Source of the DNA: Rhodobiaceae bacterium UBA7804
GTDB lineage: Bacteria; Pseudomonadota; Alphaproteobacteria; Parvibaculales; Parvibaculaceae
Reading direction: 5' to 3'
DNA length: 35,985 nt
NCBI GenBank assembly: GCA_002480495.1
Contig: DLCG01000017.1
Span: 271,597 to 307,581, forward strand
This document shows positions 17,249 through 27,700 of this stretch, piece by piece (position 1 is the stretch's first letter; the number at the start of each line of letters is the position of its first letter). The notes under the pieces were generated by a model. That model made no database searches and was not told the DNA's origin. It saw nothing but the letters and a program-made list of their open reading frames with translations. A program made the translations under genes and the position numbers.

Positions 17249-19444
17249 CTACATGAAACTGTAGGGATCGACATCGACGGTGACGCGCGCCGCGTTCGGT
17301 ATCTTCATGTCTTCGAGCCAGGCGCGGATAAAGCTCTGAATATTGACGTTACGGCCCGCCTTCACGAGAAACCGCAGCCTTGTCCGGCCCCTGAGCAGCG
17401 CAAGCGGCGCGGGCGCGGGGCCGAGCACCGAAACCTCGTCCGTGCGCGGCACCCGGCGGGACATTTCGCGGGCGATCTTCTGCGCCAGGGAGGCATCCGG
17501 CGCCGAGACGACCACGCCGACCAACCTCCCGAAAGGCGGGAGGCCCACCCGTTCTCGCGCCGCGGCCTCGCGCTGGAGGAACTCGTCGCGGCGGCCCGAG
17601 ACTAGGGCGCGCATCACGCCATGCTCCGGCATGAATGACTGAAGGAAAACGCGGCCAGGCCGCTCTGCCCGGCCGGCACGGCCCGCCACCTGCTGGAGAA
17701 GCTGGAAGGTACGTTCGCCCGCGCGAAGATCGCCGTTTTCGAGCCCCAGATCGGCATCGACCACACCCACCAGCGTAAGCCATGGAAAGTGATGGCCCTT
17801 GGCGACGATCTGCGTACCGATGACGATGTCGACCTCGCGCGCCTCGATGGCCCGAAAGACTTCCTCATGGGCGGCGGGGCCCCGGAGATTGTCGCTGGAA
17901 ACGACGGCGACGCGCGCTTCCGGAAAGATCTCGACGACTTCCTCGGCAATGCGCTCGACGCCCGGCCCGCAGGCCACGAGCGCATCCTCCGCGCCGCAGG
18001 AGGGACAGGCCTTCGGCACCGGCGCGGTATAGCCACAATGGTGGCAGGCAAGTTCGCGGCGGAAGCGGTGCTCGACAAGCCAGGCGGAGCATTGCGGACA
18101 TTCGATGCGATGCCCGCAGGTGCGGCAGAGCGTGAGCGGCGCATAGCCGCGGCGATTGAGAAAGAGCATGGACTGTTCGCCCGCCTCGAGCGCTTTCGCG
18201 ATCTCTTTCACGAGTACAGGCGAAAGCCAGCGTCCGCGTTCGGGTGGATCGGCACGCATGTCGATGGCGGTGACATCCGGCAATTGCGCCTTGCCGTGAC
18301 GCGCCTCAAGCCGCACTTCCGCATAGCGGCCCTGCTCCGCATTCACCGCAGTTTCGAGAGACGGCGTCGCGGAACTCAGAATGATCGGAAACTGACCAAG
18401 CGAAGCACGGACGACCGCCATGTCGCGCGCATGATAGGCGACGCCATCTTCCTGCTTGAAGGCAGCATCGTGTTCCTCGTCGACGACGATGAGGCCGAGA
18501 TCGGGGAACGGGAGAAAGAGGGCAGAGCGTGCGCCAACAACGACAGGCGCGCGGCCCTCGGCGACACCGCGCCACACGCGCCTGCGCTCTCGCGTCGAAA
18601 GATCGGAATGCCACTCCGCCGGGCGGCAGCCGAAGCGGCGCTCGAAGCGCTCCAGAAACTGGCTCGTGAGCGCAATCTCCGGCAGCAGGATCAGAACCTG
18701 TTTCTTCTGCTTGAGCGCGGCGGCGACGGCCTCGAAATAGACTTCCGTCTTGCCTGACCCTGTAACGCCATCAAGCAGCACGGCCGAGAATTTTTCCGCA
18801 TCCACATGAGCGCGCAACAGCGCGGCGGCATCGCGCTGCTCTGGCGACAGATCGACACCGGGCGCTGCTGGATTGGGATCGTCGAAGGGAACTTCGGTCG
18901 GGATATCGACGGGAAGAAGCGTCCCCGCATCGACAAGGCCGCGCACGACGCTGTCGGATACGCCCGCTTCCTCCGCAAGCTCACGAACGGTGCGCGCGAA
19001 ACCGTCGCCCGCGACTTCGACCGCCCGAGTACGAGCGGGCGTCATGCGTGCAGGCCGCTCGTCGCCAAGACGGTAGGCCGTGCGCATGCGCTGCGGTTCG
19101 AGCGCACCGGGCGCGCGGATCGCGAGCCGCAGCACCGAGCCGGGCGGTGAAACCGTGTAGCTTGCGACCCAATCGACGAAACGGCGGAGAACCGCCGGCA
19201 TGGGCGGCGCATCGAGCACTTCCGCCACAGGTCTTAACCTGTTGTGGCCGACCTCGCCCGTGCCCTCGCCCCAGACGACGCCAAGAAGCTCCTGGGGCCC
19301 CAGCGGTACGATGACATAGTCCCCGGCCCGCACCTCCATGCCGGCGGGCACCTTGTAGTCATAGGGCTTCGGCAAGGCGAGAGGCAGCAGAACGCTGGCG
19401 GTTCCCGAAACGATCTTTTCTTCTGTGGATATTTCGGAGGCCAT
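17249..19444 (-). CDS. priA: Primosomal protein N' (replication restart helicase)
   Basis: PriA recognises stalled replication forks and D-loops, unwinds the lagging arm and reloads the replicative helicase. The protein has an N-terminal DNA-binding domain with LPLALPKPYDYKVP, then helicase motifs: Walker A DGVTGSGKTEVY, IALTSQF, Walker B VVDEEHDAAFKQ, and motif VI in QQVAGRAGRAERPG. The zinc-binding insert has the expected Cys pairs (CRTCGHRIECPQC, CHHCGY, CPSCG). ATG at 19444 gives 731 residues, a normal length; open codons further upstream up to 19570 show no similarity to the family. It ends 267 bases upstream of atpH and is divergent from the transaldolase gene. Confidence 0.96.
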   Translation of the reverse strand: MASEISTEEKIVSGTASVLLPLALPKPYDYKVPAGMEVRAGDYVIVPLGPQELLGVVWGEGTGEVGHNRLRPVAEVLDAPPMPAVLRRFVDWVASYTVSPPGSVLRLAIRAPGALEPQRMRTAYRLGDERPARMTPARTRAVEVAGDGFARTVRELAEEAGVSDSVVRGLVDAGTLLPVDIPTEVPFDDPNPAAPGVDLSPEQRDAAALLRAHVDAEKFSAVLLDGVTGSGKTEVYFEAVAAALKQKKQVLILLPEIALTSQFLERFERRFGCRPAEWHSDLSTRERRRVWRGVAEGRAPVVVGARSALFLPFPDLGLIVVDEEHDAAFKQEDGVAYHARDMAVVRASLGQFPIILSSATPSLETAVNAEQGRYAEVRLEARHGKAQLPDVTAIDMRADPPERGRWLSPVLVKEIAKALEAGEQSMLFLNRRGYAPLTLCRTCGHRIECPQCSAWLVEHRFRRELACHHCGYTAPVPKACPSCGAEDALVACGPGVERIAEEVVEIFPEARVAVVSSDNLRGPAAHEEVFRAIEAREVDIVIGTQIVAKGHHFPWLTLVGVVDADLGLENGDLRAGERTFQLLQQVAGRAGRAERPGRVFLQSFMPEHGVMRALVSGRRDEFLQREAAARERVGLPPFGRLVGVVVSAPDASLAQKIAREMSRRVPRTDEVSVLGPAPAPLALLRGRTRLRFLVKAGRNVNIQSFIRAWLEDMKIPNAARVTVDVDPYSFM

Positions 19445-19627
19445 TCGAATTGCCGGGGGGAGAAGGTTCGAAATCGACACGACACTGTAACGCGCCGTAA
19501 AGCAAGAGCCACGACAAGACCTTGCGCAACCGTGGAGGCGGCGGCAAAAGAAGGAAGCCTTCCGAGCCACTCTCGACTACACTGCGGTCGAACCGGCCCA
19601 CCCGAACGATCGCAAAGACCAGCATCC

Positions 19628-20284
19628 ATGAAATTCTTCGCCGACACCGCCGACATCGCCGACATCCGGGAGCTTGCCGACACGGGCCTGCTGGACGGGG
19701 TCACGACCAATCCATCGCTGATCGCGAAGTCCGGCCGCAACTTTCTCGAAGTGGTCGAGGAAATCTGCGCCGTGGTCAACGGCCCGGTCAGCGCGGAAGT
19801 GACGGCGCTCGATTCGGAAACCATGATCGCCGAAGGCCGCAAGCTCGCGAAGATCGCGAAGAACATCGCGGTCAAGGTGCCGCTGACCTGGGACGGACTG
19901 AAAGCCTGCAAGACGCTCACGGGCGAAGGCACGATGGTAAACGTGACGCTCTGCTTTTCCGCCAACCAGGCACTGCTGGCGGCGAAAGCGGGCGCGACAT
20001 TCGTATCGCCCTTCATCGGCCGCCTCGACGACATCAATCTCGACGGCATGGAACTCATCCGCGAAATCCGGGAAATTTACGATAACTACCCGGCTCTGAA
20101 GACCGAGATTCTCGCCGCCTCGATTCGCAATGCAAACCACGTAAAGGAATCGGCGCTGGCCGGAGCAGATGTCGCAACCGTACCACCCGCCGTGCTGAAA
20201 GGGCTCGCCACCCACCCGCTGACCGACAAGGGGCTCGAAATGTTCCTTTCGGATTGGAAAAAGACCGGCCAGCAAATACTTTAG
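19628..20284 (+). CDS. tal: Transaldolase, small (MipB/TalC-like) type
   Basis: This 218-residue enzyme belongs to the small transaldolase/fructose-6-phosphate aldolase family. It would move a dihydroxyacetone unit between sugar phosphates in the non-oxidative pentose phosphate pathway. It begins MKFFADTADIADIRELADTG with the motif GVTTNPSLIAKSG. The Schiff-base lysine is in NIAVKVPLTWDGLKA. TMVNVTLCFSANQALLAAKAGA and FVSPFIGRLDD are conserved phosphate- and substrate-binding segments. ATG 19628 gives the usual length. Sequence alone does not firmly separate transaldolase from fructose-6-phosphate aldolase, but this branch in alphaproteobacteria is generally annotated as transaldolase. It is divergent from priA and 28 bases before the DUF484 gene. 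Confidence 0.92.
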   Translation: MKFFADTADIADIRELADTGLLDGVTTNPSLIAKSGRNFLEVVEEICAVVNGPVSAEVTALDSETMIAEGRKLAKIAKNIAVKVPLTWDGLKACKTLTGEGTMVNVTLCFSANQALLAAKAGATFVSPFIGRLDDINLDGMELIREIREIYDNYPALKTEILAASIRNANHVKESALAGADVATVPPAVLKGLATHPLTDKGLEMFLSDWKKTGQQIL

Positions 20285-20311
20285 AAACGTATTTCGGGGG
20301 ATGCTGAGGGC

Positions 20312-21052
20312 ATGAGCCAGCAAAACGACAGCACCGAGGCGAAGCGGATCGAGACGGCGGAAGCGTCGCTCTCCGTCGAAGATGTGAAGGCCTACCTGCG
20401 CCAGCATCCCGAGCTGCTTGCCAACGACCCCGATCTCATTTCGGCACTGGTACCGCCCTCGCAGTCCACGGGCCGCAATGTGCTCGACATGCAGCACTTC
20501 ATGATCGGCCGGTTGCAGAACCAGGTGCGTATGCTGCGGGACATCCAGTCCGACCTCATCGAGGCGACCTCGCTGAACAGCATCGCGCGCGAGCAGGTGC
20601 ATGCGGCGACGCTGAAGCTCCTCGATGCCCGCTCCTTCGAGCACCTGATCGAATATGTCACCGCGCCGGACGGGCTGGCCCGCATACTCGGCATTCGCGC
20701 CGCGACCGTCTGCATCGAAACGGCGAACGGAGTTTCAGGCATCGGCATTCGCGGCGTCCGCGTATTGGAGCCGGGGGGCGTCGACCGCATTCTCGGTTTC
20801 GGCGAGCGCTGCCGACTTGCCTCGCATGTGCGCGGCAGCCGTGGCCTTTATGGGAATCTCGCTGAGGAAGTTCAATCGGAGGCGCTGGTGCGGCTCGACT
20901 TCTCGCCCGCATCACCGCCAGGCCTTCTTGCGCTTGGCGGGTTCGAGGCGGAACAGTTCCACCCCGACCAGGCGGTGGATCTGCTCGAATTCCTCGCCCG
21001 TGTCGTCGAGCGCTGCGTGCGCCAATGGCTCGACCTGCCGCCCGCGCGCTGA
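20312..21052 (+). CDS. DUF484 family protein (YigA-like)
   Basis: DUF484 proteins are related to GAF domains and have no firmly assigned function. The 246-residue sequence shows the family start VEDVKAYLRQHPELLANDPDLI, followed by a helical segment (LDMQHFMIGRLQNQVRMLRD) and a GAF-like half with GIRAATVCIET, LDFSPASPPGLLALGGFEAEQFHPDQAVDLLEFLARVVE. It overlaps xerC by 28 bases. In E. coli the DUF484 gene yigA also directly precedes xerC, so the link is old, and a role with the recombinase or in chromosome dimer resolution has been suggested by context only. Confidence 0.93.
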   Translation: MSQQNDSTEAKRIETAEASLSVEDVKAYLRQHPELLANDPDLISALVPPSQSTGRNVLDMQHFMIGRLQNQVRMLRDIQSDLIEATSLNSIAREQVHAATLKLLDARSFEHLIEYVTAPDGLARILGIRAATVCIETANGVSGIGIRGVRVLEPGGVDRILGFGERCRLASHVRGSRGLYGNLAEEVQSEALVRLDFSPASPPGLLALGGFEAEQFHPDQAVDLLEFLARVVERCVRQWLDLPPAR

Positions 21053-22005
21053 GCGGCGCGCCCACACCGGACGAAGCCGCAAGGGCAATCCCTGCTGCTG
21101 ACAATGCGCGGAACGAAGTTCGCAACTGGTATGCTCATCTGATGGGTGAGCGACGCATGAGCGAAGCGACGCTCGTGAACTACCATCGCGACGTGACGCG
21201 CTTCTTCGAATTTCTCGTCGATCATCTGGGCGGGCCCGCCGACCTCGATGCACTGGCGGCTCTCCAGACGCGTGACTTCCGCGCTTTCGTGAGCCAACGC
21301 CGCAACGAAGGACTGCAGAGCCGCTCCATCGCGCGCATGATTTCGAGCGTGCGCTCCTTTTTCGGCTTTCTCGACCGTTCGAACATTCTTTCGAATGCCT
21401 CCGCGACGACCTTGCGCTCGCCGAAGCTGCCCCACGCCATTCCGAAACCGCTTTCGGTTTCCGGCGCCGACGCGATGATCGGCGAAGCAGAAGCCCTTCC
21501 CGGCGAAGCGTGGAAGGGGCTTCGCGACGCGGCCGTGCTGACGCTTCTTTACGGCTGCGGGTTGCGGGTTTCCGAAGCGCTGGCGCTCGACCGGAACGCC
21601 GCGCCACTGCAGGAAACGCTGCGCATTACCGGCAAGGGCAACAAGGAACGGATCGTGCCCGTGCTTCCCGCCGCGCGCGAGGCGGTCGAGCGCTATCTCG
21701 CGCTCTGCCCCTTCGGTCTCACGGGGGAAGATCCGCTCTTCGTGAGTGCGCGGGGAAAACGCCTCGGTCAGCGCCAGGTGCGCGAGGCGATGCAGACGCT
21801 TCGGCTACGGCTCGGCCTGCCCGACACCGCAACGCCCCATGCTCTCCGTCATAGCTTCGCGACGCATCTGCTGGCGGGGGGCGGCGACCTTCGCGCGATC
21901 CAGGAACTGCTCGGCCATTCGAGCCTTTCGACCACGCAGATGTATACGGAAGTCGATTCCGCGCGGCTGCTCGACATCTATGACAAGGCGCAGCGCCGCA
22001 GGTGA
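21025..22005 (+). CDS. xerC: Site-specific tyrosine recombinase XerC
   Basis: XerC works with XerD at the dif site to resolve chromosome dimers before division. The 326-residue protein has an N-terminal SAM-like domain (about 30-125, with MSEATLVNYHRDVTRFFEFL) and a C-terminal catalytic domain. All active-site residues are visible: Arg181 in CGLRVSEAL, Lys204 in GKGNKER, His272 and Arg275 in HALRHSFATH, His298 in LLGHSSL, and the nucleophile Tyr307 in TQMYTEV. ATG at 21025 lies inside the end of the DUF484 gene, in line with coupled translation. XerC rather than XerD is chosen because of the DUF484 neighbour. The protein ends 64 bases from the convergent lpdA stop. Confidence 0.94.
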   Translation: MARPAARALSGAPTPDEAARAIPAADNARNEVRNWYAHLMGERRMSEATLVNYHRDVTRFFEFLVDHLGGPADLDALAALQTRDFRAFVSQRRNEGLQSRSIARMISSVRSFFGFLDRSNILSNASATTLRSPKLPHAIPKPLSVSGADAMIGEAEALPGEAWKGLRDAAVLTLLYGCGLRVSEALALDRNAAPLQETLRITGKGNKERIVPVLPAAREAVERYLALCPFGLTGEDPLFVSARGKRLGQRQVREAMQTLRLRLGLPDTATPHALRHSFATHLLAGGGDLRAIQELLGHSSLSTTQMYTEVDSARLLDIYDKAQRRR

Positions 22006-22069
22006 GCCGGCAGTTCGACGTCGGGGCGAATGCCTGCGGGTCGAGAAAAGAGGCTCTGAGGAAGAGTTC

Positions 22070-23461
22070 CTACATATGGATCGGCGCGCCGGTGACGGCG
22101 AGGGCGGCTTCCTTCACCGCTTCCGACATGGTCGGATGCGCGAAGCACATCCGCGCAATGTCTTCCGAACTCGCCGAGAGCTCCATCGCGATGGCGGCCT
22201 CCGCGATCATCTCGCCCGCATTGACGCCGATGATGTGAACGCCCAGCACGCGGTCCGTTTTCTTGTCGGCAAGAATCTTCACGAAACCTTCGGTCGTCTT
22301 GTTCGCCTTGGCGCGGCCATTTGCCGTGAAAGGGAACTTGCCGGAATTGTATTCGATGCCTGCTTCCTTGAGCTGCTCTTCCGTCTTGCCGACGGAGGCG
22401 ACCTCCGGCGAGGTATAGACCACACCCGGAATGACATCGTAGTTCACCGCGCCGTAATGGCCCGCGAGACGCTCGGCGAGCGCGACACCCTCTTCCATCG
22501 CCTTGTGCGCGAGCATGGGCCCCGCGATCACGTCGCCGATTGCATAGATGCCGTCCGCGCTCGTCTTCAGCGATGCATCGACCTCGATGCGCCCGCGCTT
22601 GTCGGTCGCGACTCCCACCTTGTCGAGCCCGAGCCCCTCGGTGTAAGCGACACGGCCGATGGCGACGAGCACGATATCCGCTTCGAGTTCTTCCGCATCG
22701 CCGCCCTTGGCGGGCTCGACCGTGACCTTGAGGCCCGACTTCTGCTTCTCGACCTTCGTCACCTTGGTGCCGAGCTTGAACGAGAAACCCTGCTTCTTCA
22801 GCGTGCGCGTGAAATTCTTCACGACCTCCCCATCCATGCCGGGCAGGATATTGTCGAGGAATTCGACGACGGTGACTTCCGCGCCAAGACGGCCCCAGAC
22901 GGAGCCGAGCTCAAGCCCGATGACGCCGCCGCCGACGACGAGAAGCTTGCCCGGCACCTTGCCGAGCTCAAGCGCGCCGGTCGAGGAAACGATCGTCTTC
23001 TCGTCGATGTCGACGCCGGGCAGTTTCGCGACGCCGGACCCCGTGGCGATGACGATGTTCTTCGCTTCAAGCGTGCGATCGCCGACCTTCACCTTGCCGG
23101 GACCTTCGATCTGCCCTTCGCCCTTCACCCATTCGATCTTGTTCTTCTTGAAGAGGAACTCGATACCCTTGGTGTTGCCGTCGATGGCTTCGTCCTTGAA
23201 GGCGAGCATCTGTTTCAGATTGAGCTTCGGCTTCGAAACCTCGATGCCCATATCGGCGAAATTCGCGCCCGCTTCATGGAAAAGCTCGGAGGCATGCAGC
23301 AGCGCCTTGGAGGGAATGCAGCCGACATTGAGGCAGGTACCGCCGAGGCGGTCTCGCTTCTCGACACAGGCGACCTTGAGGCCAAGCTGCGCTGCCTTGA
23401 TCGCGCATTCATAGCCGCCGGGGCCCGCGCCAATCACTACAAGGTCGAAAGCATCAGCCAT
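22070..23461 (-). CDS. lpdA: Dihydrolipoyl dehydrogenase (E3)
   Basis: E3 reoxidises dihydrolipoyl groups on the E2 subunit and passes electrons to NAD, here most likely for the 2-oxoglutarate dehydrogenase complex. The 463-residue sequence has the FAD-binding GAGPGGYECAIKAAQLG, the redox-active disulfide in GGTCLNVGCIPSKALLH, the NAD-binding GGGVIGLELGSVW, the FAD-contact motif YAIGDVIAGPMLAHKA, and the C-terminal active-site His in CFAHPTMSEAVKEAAL. It lies nine bases after sucB on the minus strand, as the last gene of the sucA-sucB-lpdA unit. Confidence 0.96.
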   Translation of the reverse strand: MADAFDLVVIGAGPGGYECAIKAAQLGLKVACVEKRDRLGGTCLNVGCIPSKALLHASELFHEAGANFADMGIEVSKPKLNLKQMLAFKDEAIDGNTKGIEFLFKKNKIEWVKGEGQIEGPGKVKVGDRTLEAKNIVIATGSGVAKLPGVDIDEKTIVSSTGALELGKVPGKLLVVGGGVIGLELGSVWGRLGAEVTVVEFLDNILPGMDGEVVKNFTRTLKKQGFSFKLGTKVTKVEKQKSGLKVTVEPAKGGDAEELEADIVLVAIGRVAYTEGLGLDKVGVATDKRGRIEVDASLKTSADGIYAIGDVIAGPMLAHKAMEEGVALAERLAGHYGAVNYDVIPGVVYTSPEVASVGKTEEQLKEAGIEYNSGKFPFTANGRAKANKTTEGFVKILADKKTDRVLGVHIIGVNAGEMIAEAAIAMELSASSEDIARMCFAHPTMSEAVKEAALAVTGAPIHM

Positions 23462-23470
23462 TAATTTACC

Positions 23471-24712
23471 TCAGAGGTCGAGCAGCAGGCGCTGCGGGTC
23501 TTCCAGCGATTCCTTCACGCGGACAAGGAAGGTCACGGCTTCCTTGCCATCGACGATGCGGTGGTCATAGGAGAGCGCGAGATACATCATCGGGCGGATC
23601 TCGATCTTCCCGTCGATGACCATCGGCCGTTCCTGAATCTTGTGCATCCCCAGAATGCCGGACTGCGGCGCGTTGAGGATCGGCGTCGACATGAGCGAGC
23701 CGTAAACGCCGCCATTCGAGATCGTGAAGGTGCCGCCCTGCAGCTCTTCGAGCTTGAGCGCCCCGTCGCGCGCGCGGCGGCCGAAATCATTGATCGTCTT
23801 TTCGATGTCGGCGATCGACAGGTCCTGCGCATCGCGAATGACGGGCACGACGAGGCCGCGATCCGTGCCGACCGCGACGCCGATATTATAGTAGTTCTTG
23901 TAGACGAGCTCCTCACCGTCGATCTCGGCATTGACGGCGGGAAGCTCATGGAGCGCATGGACGCAGGCCTTCACGAAGAAGCCCATGAAACCGACGCGCA
24001 CGCCATGCTTCTTCTCGAAGAGATCCTTGTATTGCGAGCGGAGCGCCATGACGTTCGTCATGTCCACCTCGTTGAAGGTGGTGAGCATAGCGGCCGTGTT
24101 CTGCGCTTCCTTGAGACGCGTCGCAATGGTCTTGCGGAGCCGCGTCATCTTCACGCGCTCCTCGCGCGCAGCCTGATCGGCGGGAGCGGGCGCCTTCGCT
24201 TCGGCGGCGGGCTTTGCCTGCGGTTCGGACTTGGCCGACGAAGCTGCCTCTTCTGCGTCCGCCTTGGTCACACGTCCGCCCTTGCCCGTGCCTTCGACTT
24301 TCGACACATCGAGATCATTTTCCGCAGCGACGCGGCGCACAGCCGGAGAAGGCTCGGCATCGGCCGGTTTTGCGGGACCCTTCGCCTCTTCCTTCTTCGG
24401 CTCTTCTCTTTTCGATTCGGGCTTGGCCTCGGCCTTCTTCGGCTCTTCCTTCTTCGGCGCGGGCGCTTCGCCCTTGCCTTCGCCGATCTGGCCGAGCAGC
24501 GCGCCGACCTCGACGGTCTCGCCATCCTTCGCGATGATTTCGGAGAGAACGCCGGCGGCGGGCGCAGGCACCTCGACCGTCACCTTGTCGGTTTCGAGTT
24601 CGACGAGCGGTTCATCCGCCGCGACGCTCTCGCCAGGCTTCTTGAACCATTGCGCGACAGTGGCCTCTGTCACCGACTCGCCCAGCGTGGGCACGCGAAT
24701 TTCCGTCGCCAT
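23471..24712 (-). CDS. sucB: 2-Oxoglutarate dehydrogenase E2 (dihydrolipoyl succinyltransferase)
   Basis: SucB is the core of the 2-oxoglutarate dehydrogenase complex and moves the succinyl group from lipoyl-lysine to CoA. The single lipoyl domain (1-80) has Lys43 in ELETDKVTVEVP. A charged Ala/Lys/Glu/Pro linker follows, then the peripheral subunit-binding domain with SPAVRRVAAENDLDVSKVEG and TGKGGRVTKAD, then the catalytic domain with LRKTIATRLKEAQNTAAMLT, EVDMTNVMALRS and the active-site segment SYDHRIVDGKEAVTFLV. ELPAVNAEIDGEELVYKN distinguishes succinyl- from acetyltransferases. The linker from about 85 to 125 is unusually rich in Lys and Glu. It follows sucA by 48 bases. Confidence 0.96.
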   Translation of the reverse strand: MATEIRVPTLGESVTEATVAQWFKKPGESVAADEPLVELETDKVTVEVPAPAAGVLSEIIAKDGETVEVGALLGQIGEGKGEAPAPKKEEPKKAEAKPESKREEPKKEEAKGPAKPADAEPSPAVRRVAAENDLDVSKVEGTGKGGRVTKADAEEAASSAKSEPQAKPAAEAKAPAPADQAAREERVKMTRLRKTIATRLKEAQNTAAMLTTFNEVDMTNVMALRSQYKDLFEKKHGVRVGFMGFFVKACVHALHELPAVNAEIDGEELVYKNYYNIGVAVGTDRGLVVPVIRDAQDLSIADIEKTINDFGRRARDGALKLEELQGGTFTISNGGVYGSLMSTPILNAPQSGILGMHKIQERPMVIDGKIEIRPMMYLALSYDHRIVDGKEAVTFLVRVKESLEDPQRLLLDL

Positions 24713-24760
24713 TGGGGGTCTGCCTTTCCGAACTTGTCTTCTAGCGTATTCCGGGCCGGA

Positions 24761-27700
24761 TCAGTCGATCCTTAACGCCTCGGACAGAAGCTGGTTGAGT
24801 TCCTGGTTATGCTTGCTCATCAGGCCGGTTGCCGTCGCCGCCGAGGCGGGCCGCCCCGCATAGGAGGCGCGGCGATAGCGCGTGCCGAGATGATCGAGCA
24901 CCCACTCGATATTGGGCTCCATGAAGGACCAGGCGCCCATGTTCTTGGGCTCTTCCTGACACCACACGAATTCCGCATCCGGGAAGCGCGCAAGTTCCGT
25001 CATGAGCGACTTTGCCGGGAAGGGATAGAGCTGTTCGACGCGCATCAGATAGACATCGGTGATGCCGCGGCGCTCGCGCTCCTCATAAAGATCGTAATAG
25101 ACCTTGCCCGAGCAGAGCACGACGCGCTTCATCTCCTTGTCAGGGACAAGCTTGATCTTCTGGTTCGGCAGGATCTCCGCATCGTCCCAGAGCACACGAT
25201 GGAAAGAGGAACCGGGCCCGAATTCCTTGATGTTGGAGACGGCGCGCTTGTGACGCAGCAGCGACTTCGGCGTCATCAGGATGAGCGGCTTGCGGAAATT
25301 GCGGTGCATCTGACGGCGCAGGATGTGGAAATAGTTCATCGGCGTCGTGCAGTTGGCGACCTGCATGTTGTCTTCCGCGCAAAGCTGGAGATAACGCTCG
25401 AGACGCGCGGAAGAATGCTCCGGTCCCTGGCCTTCATAGCCATGCGGCAGCAGCATCACGAGGCCGGACATGCGAAGCCATTTGCGCTCGCCCGACGAAA
25501 TGAACTGGTCGATGACGACCTGGGCGCCATTCGCGAAATCGCCGAACTGTGCTTCCCAGAGAACGAGCGCATTGGGCTCCGCGAGGCTGTAACCATATTC
25601 GAAGCCGAGAACGGCAGCCTCGGAGAGCATCGAGTTGATGACCTCATACTCGGCCTGGTTCTCGGAGATGTTGTTGAGCGGAACGTACTTGTCCTCGGTC
25701 TTCTGATCGTTCAGCACCGAATGGCGCTGCACGAATGTACCGCGCTCGGAATCCTGCCCGGACAGCCGAACCTTGATTCCTTCCTCCACCAGCGAGCCGA
25801 AGGCCAGCGCCTCGGCTGTCGACCAGTCGATATTTTCACCTGTCTCGATCGACTTGCGGCGATTGTCGAGAAAACGCTGAACCGTCTTGTGGACGTGGAA
25901 ACCCTCAGGCACCTCGGTGATCTTGAGACCGATCCGTTTCAGCTTGTCGATTTCGACCGCCGTCTCGCCACGGCGCGCCTCGCCCTCGGCCTTGCTGAGG
26001 CCGGACCATCGCCCGTCGAGCCAGTCCGCCTTGTTGGGCCGGAAGGTCGCCACGGCCTCGAAATCCTCTTCGAGCTGGGCCCGGAAGGCAGCAACGCGTT
26101 CTTCCACCTCTTCCGCAGACATCAGACCGGCTTCGACGAGACGCTGCGAATAGATCTGCAATGTCGTCGGATGGTCCTTGATCTTCTCGTACATCAAGGG
26201 CTGCGTCATGCTCGGGTCGTCGCCTTCGTTGTGACCGAAACGGCGGTAGCAGAACATGTCGATGACGACGGGCTTGTTGAAACGCTGACGGAATTCCGTT
26301 GCGATCTTTGCCGCATGGACGACCGCTTCCGGGTCGTCGCCATTTACGTGGAAGATCGGCGCCTGAACCATCTTCGCCACGTCCGACGGATAGGGCGAGG
26401 AGCGGCTGTTGATCGGGCTCGTGGTGAAGCCGATCTGATTGTTCACGATGAAGTGGATCGAACCGCCCGTACGATGGCCCTTCAGATCGGAAAGACCGAG
26501 ACACTCGGCGACGATGCCCTGACCGGCAAAGGCGGCATCACCGTGAATAAGGAGCGGGATCACCGTCCCGCGCTGACGGTCGTGATGCTGATCCTGCTTC
26601 GCGCGGGCCTTGCCAAGCACGACGGGATCGACAATTTCAAGATGCGAGGGGTTGGCGGTAAGAGAGAGATGAACCTTGTTGCCGTCGAACTCGCGGTCCG
26701 ACGAGGCGCCGAGGTGATACTTCACATCGCCCGATCCATCGACATCTTCCGGCGTCGACGAACCGCCCTTGAACTCGTGGAAGACCGCACGGAACGGCTT
26801 CGACATCACGTTGGTGAGTACGTTGAGACGGCCACGATGGGCCATGCCGAAAACGATTTCCTTCACGCCCAGCGCGCCACCGCGCTTGATGACCTGTTCG
26901 AGCGCAGGGATGATCGCCTCTGCGCCATCAAGACCGAAGCGTTTTGTGCCGACATACTTCACACCGCAGAACTTCTCGAAGCCTTCGGCGGCAATCAGCT
27001 TGTCGAGAATGGCCGAGCGGCCCATGTCGGTGAAGGCGATTTCCTTGTCCGGACCCTCGATACGTTCCTGAATCCAGGCTTTCTCCTCCGGATCGCCGAT
27101 ATGCATGAATTCGACCGCAAGCGTTCCGCAATAGGTGCGGCGCAGAATGTCGAGCATCTCCCGCACGGTCGCCGTCTCGAGACCGAGCACATTGTCGATG
27201 AAGATCGGACGGTCGAGGTCGTCGGGACCGAAGCCATAGCTTTCGGGCTGAAGCTCAGGATGCTGCGACTTCGGGCGAAGCGCGAGCGGATCGATATCTG
27301 CATCGAGATGGCCGCGAATGCGATAGGCGCGGATCATCATCAGGGCGCGGACGGAGTCGAGCGTCGCCGCGCGGATTTCGTCTTCGCTAGCGGCGGGCCT
27401 GCGCTCGGCTAGCCTTTCCTTCATCTTGCCGGCTTCCGCCATCGCGGAAGACCAGTTGCCATCGAGCGCGCTCACCAGCTCGCCGTTCATTGGCACCGGC
27501 CAGTCAGCACGCTTCCAGGAAGCGCCCTTCGCTTCCTTCAACACGTCTTCGGGGGCATCGCCCAATCCTTCAAAGAAGGTCCGCCATTCGCCGTCGACCG
27601 AGGAAGGGTTGTCCTGATAGCGCGCATAGAGCTCTTCCACGAAGGGCGCATTGGCCCCATAGAGGAAGGACGTCCGCTCCAGGCGGTCGTTCTCGCCATT

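Noticed and set aside
19445..19570. Longer priA start at 19570
   Set aside because: The extra 42 residues are Cys/Arg-rich and not conserved in PriA; ATG 19444 gives the usual length.
21025..22005. Reading the tyrosine recombinase as an integrase marking an island
   Set aside because: It lies directly after DUF484, the conserved partner of xerC, and is flanked by core genes without att-like repeats.
24809..27412. Very long open frame antisense to sucA
   Set aside because: It lies fully opposite a recognised enzyme, its translation shows no domain, and such frames are common in GC-rich DNA with strong third-position bias. Similar long antisense frames over atpD, atpA, ctpA and lpdA were set aside for the same reason.
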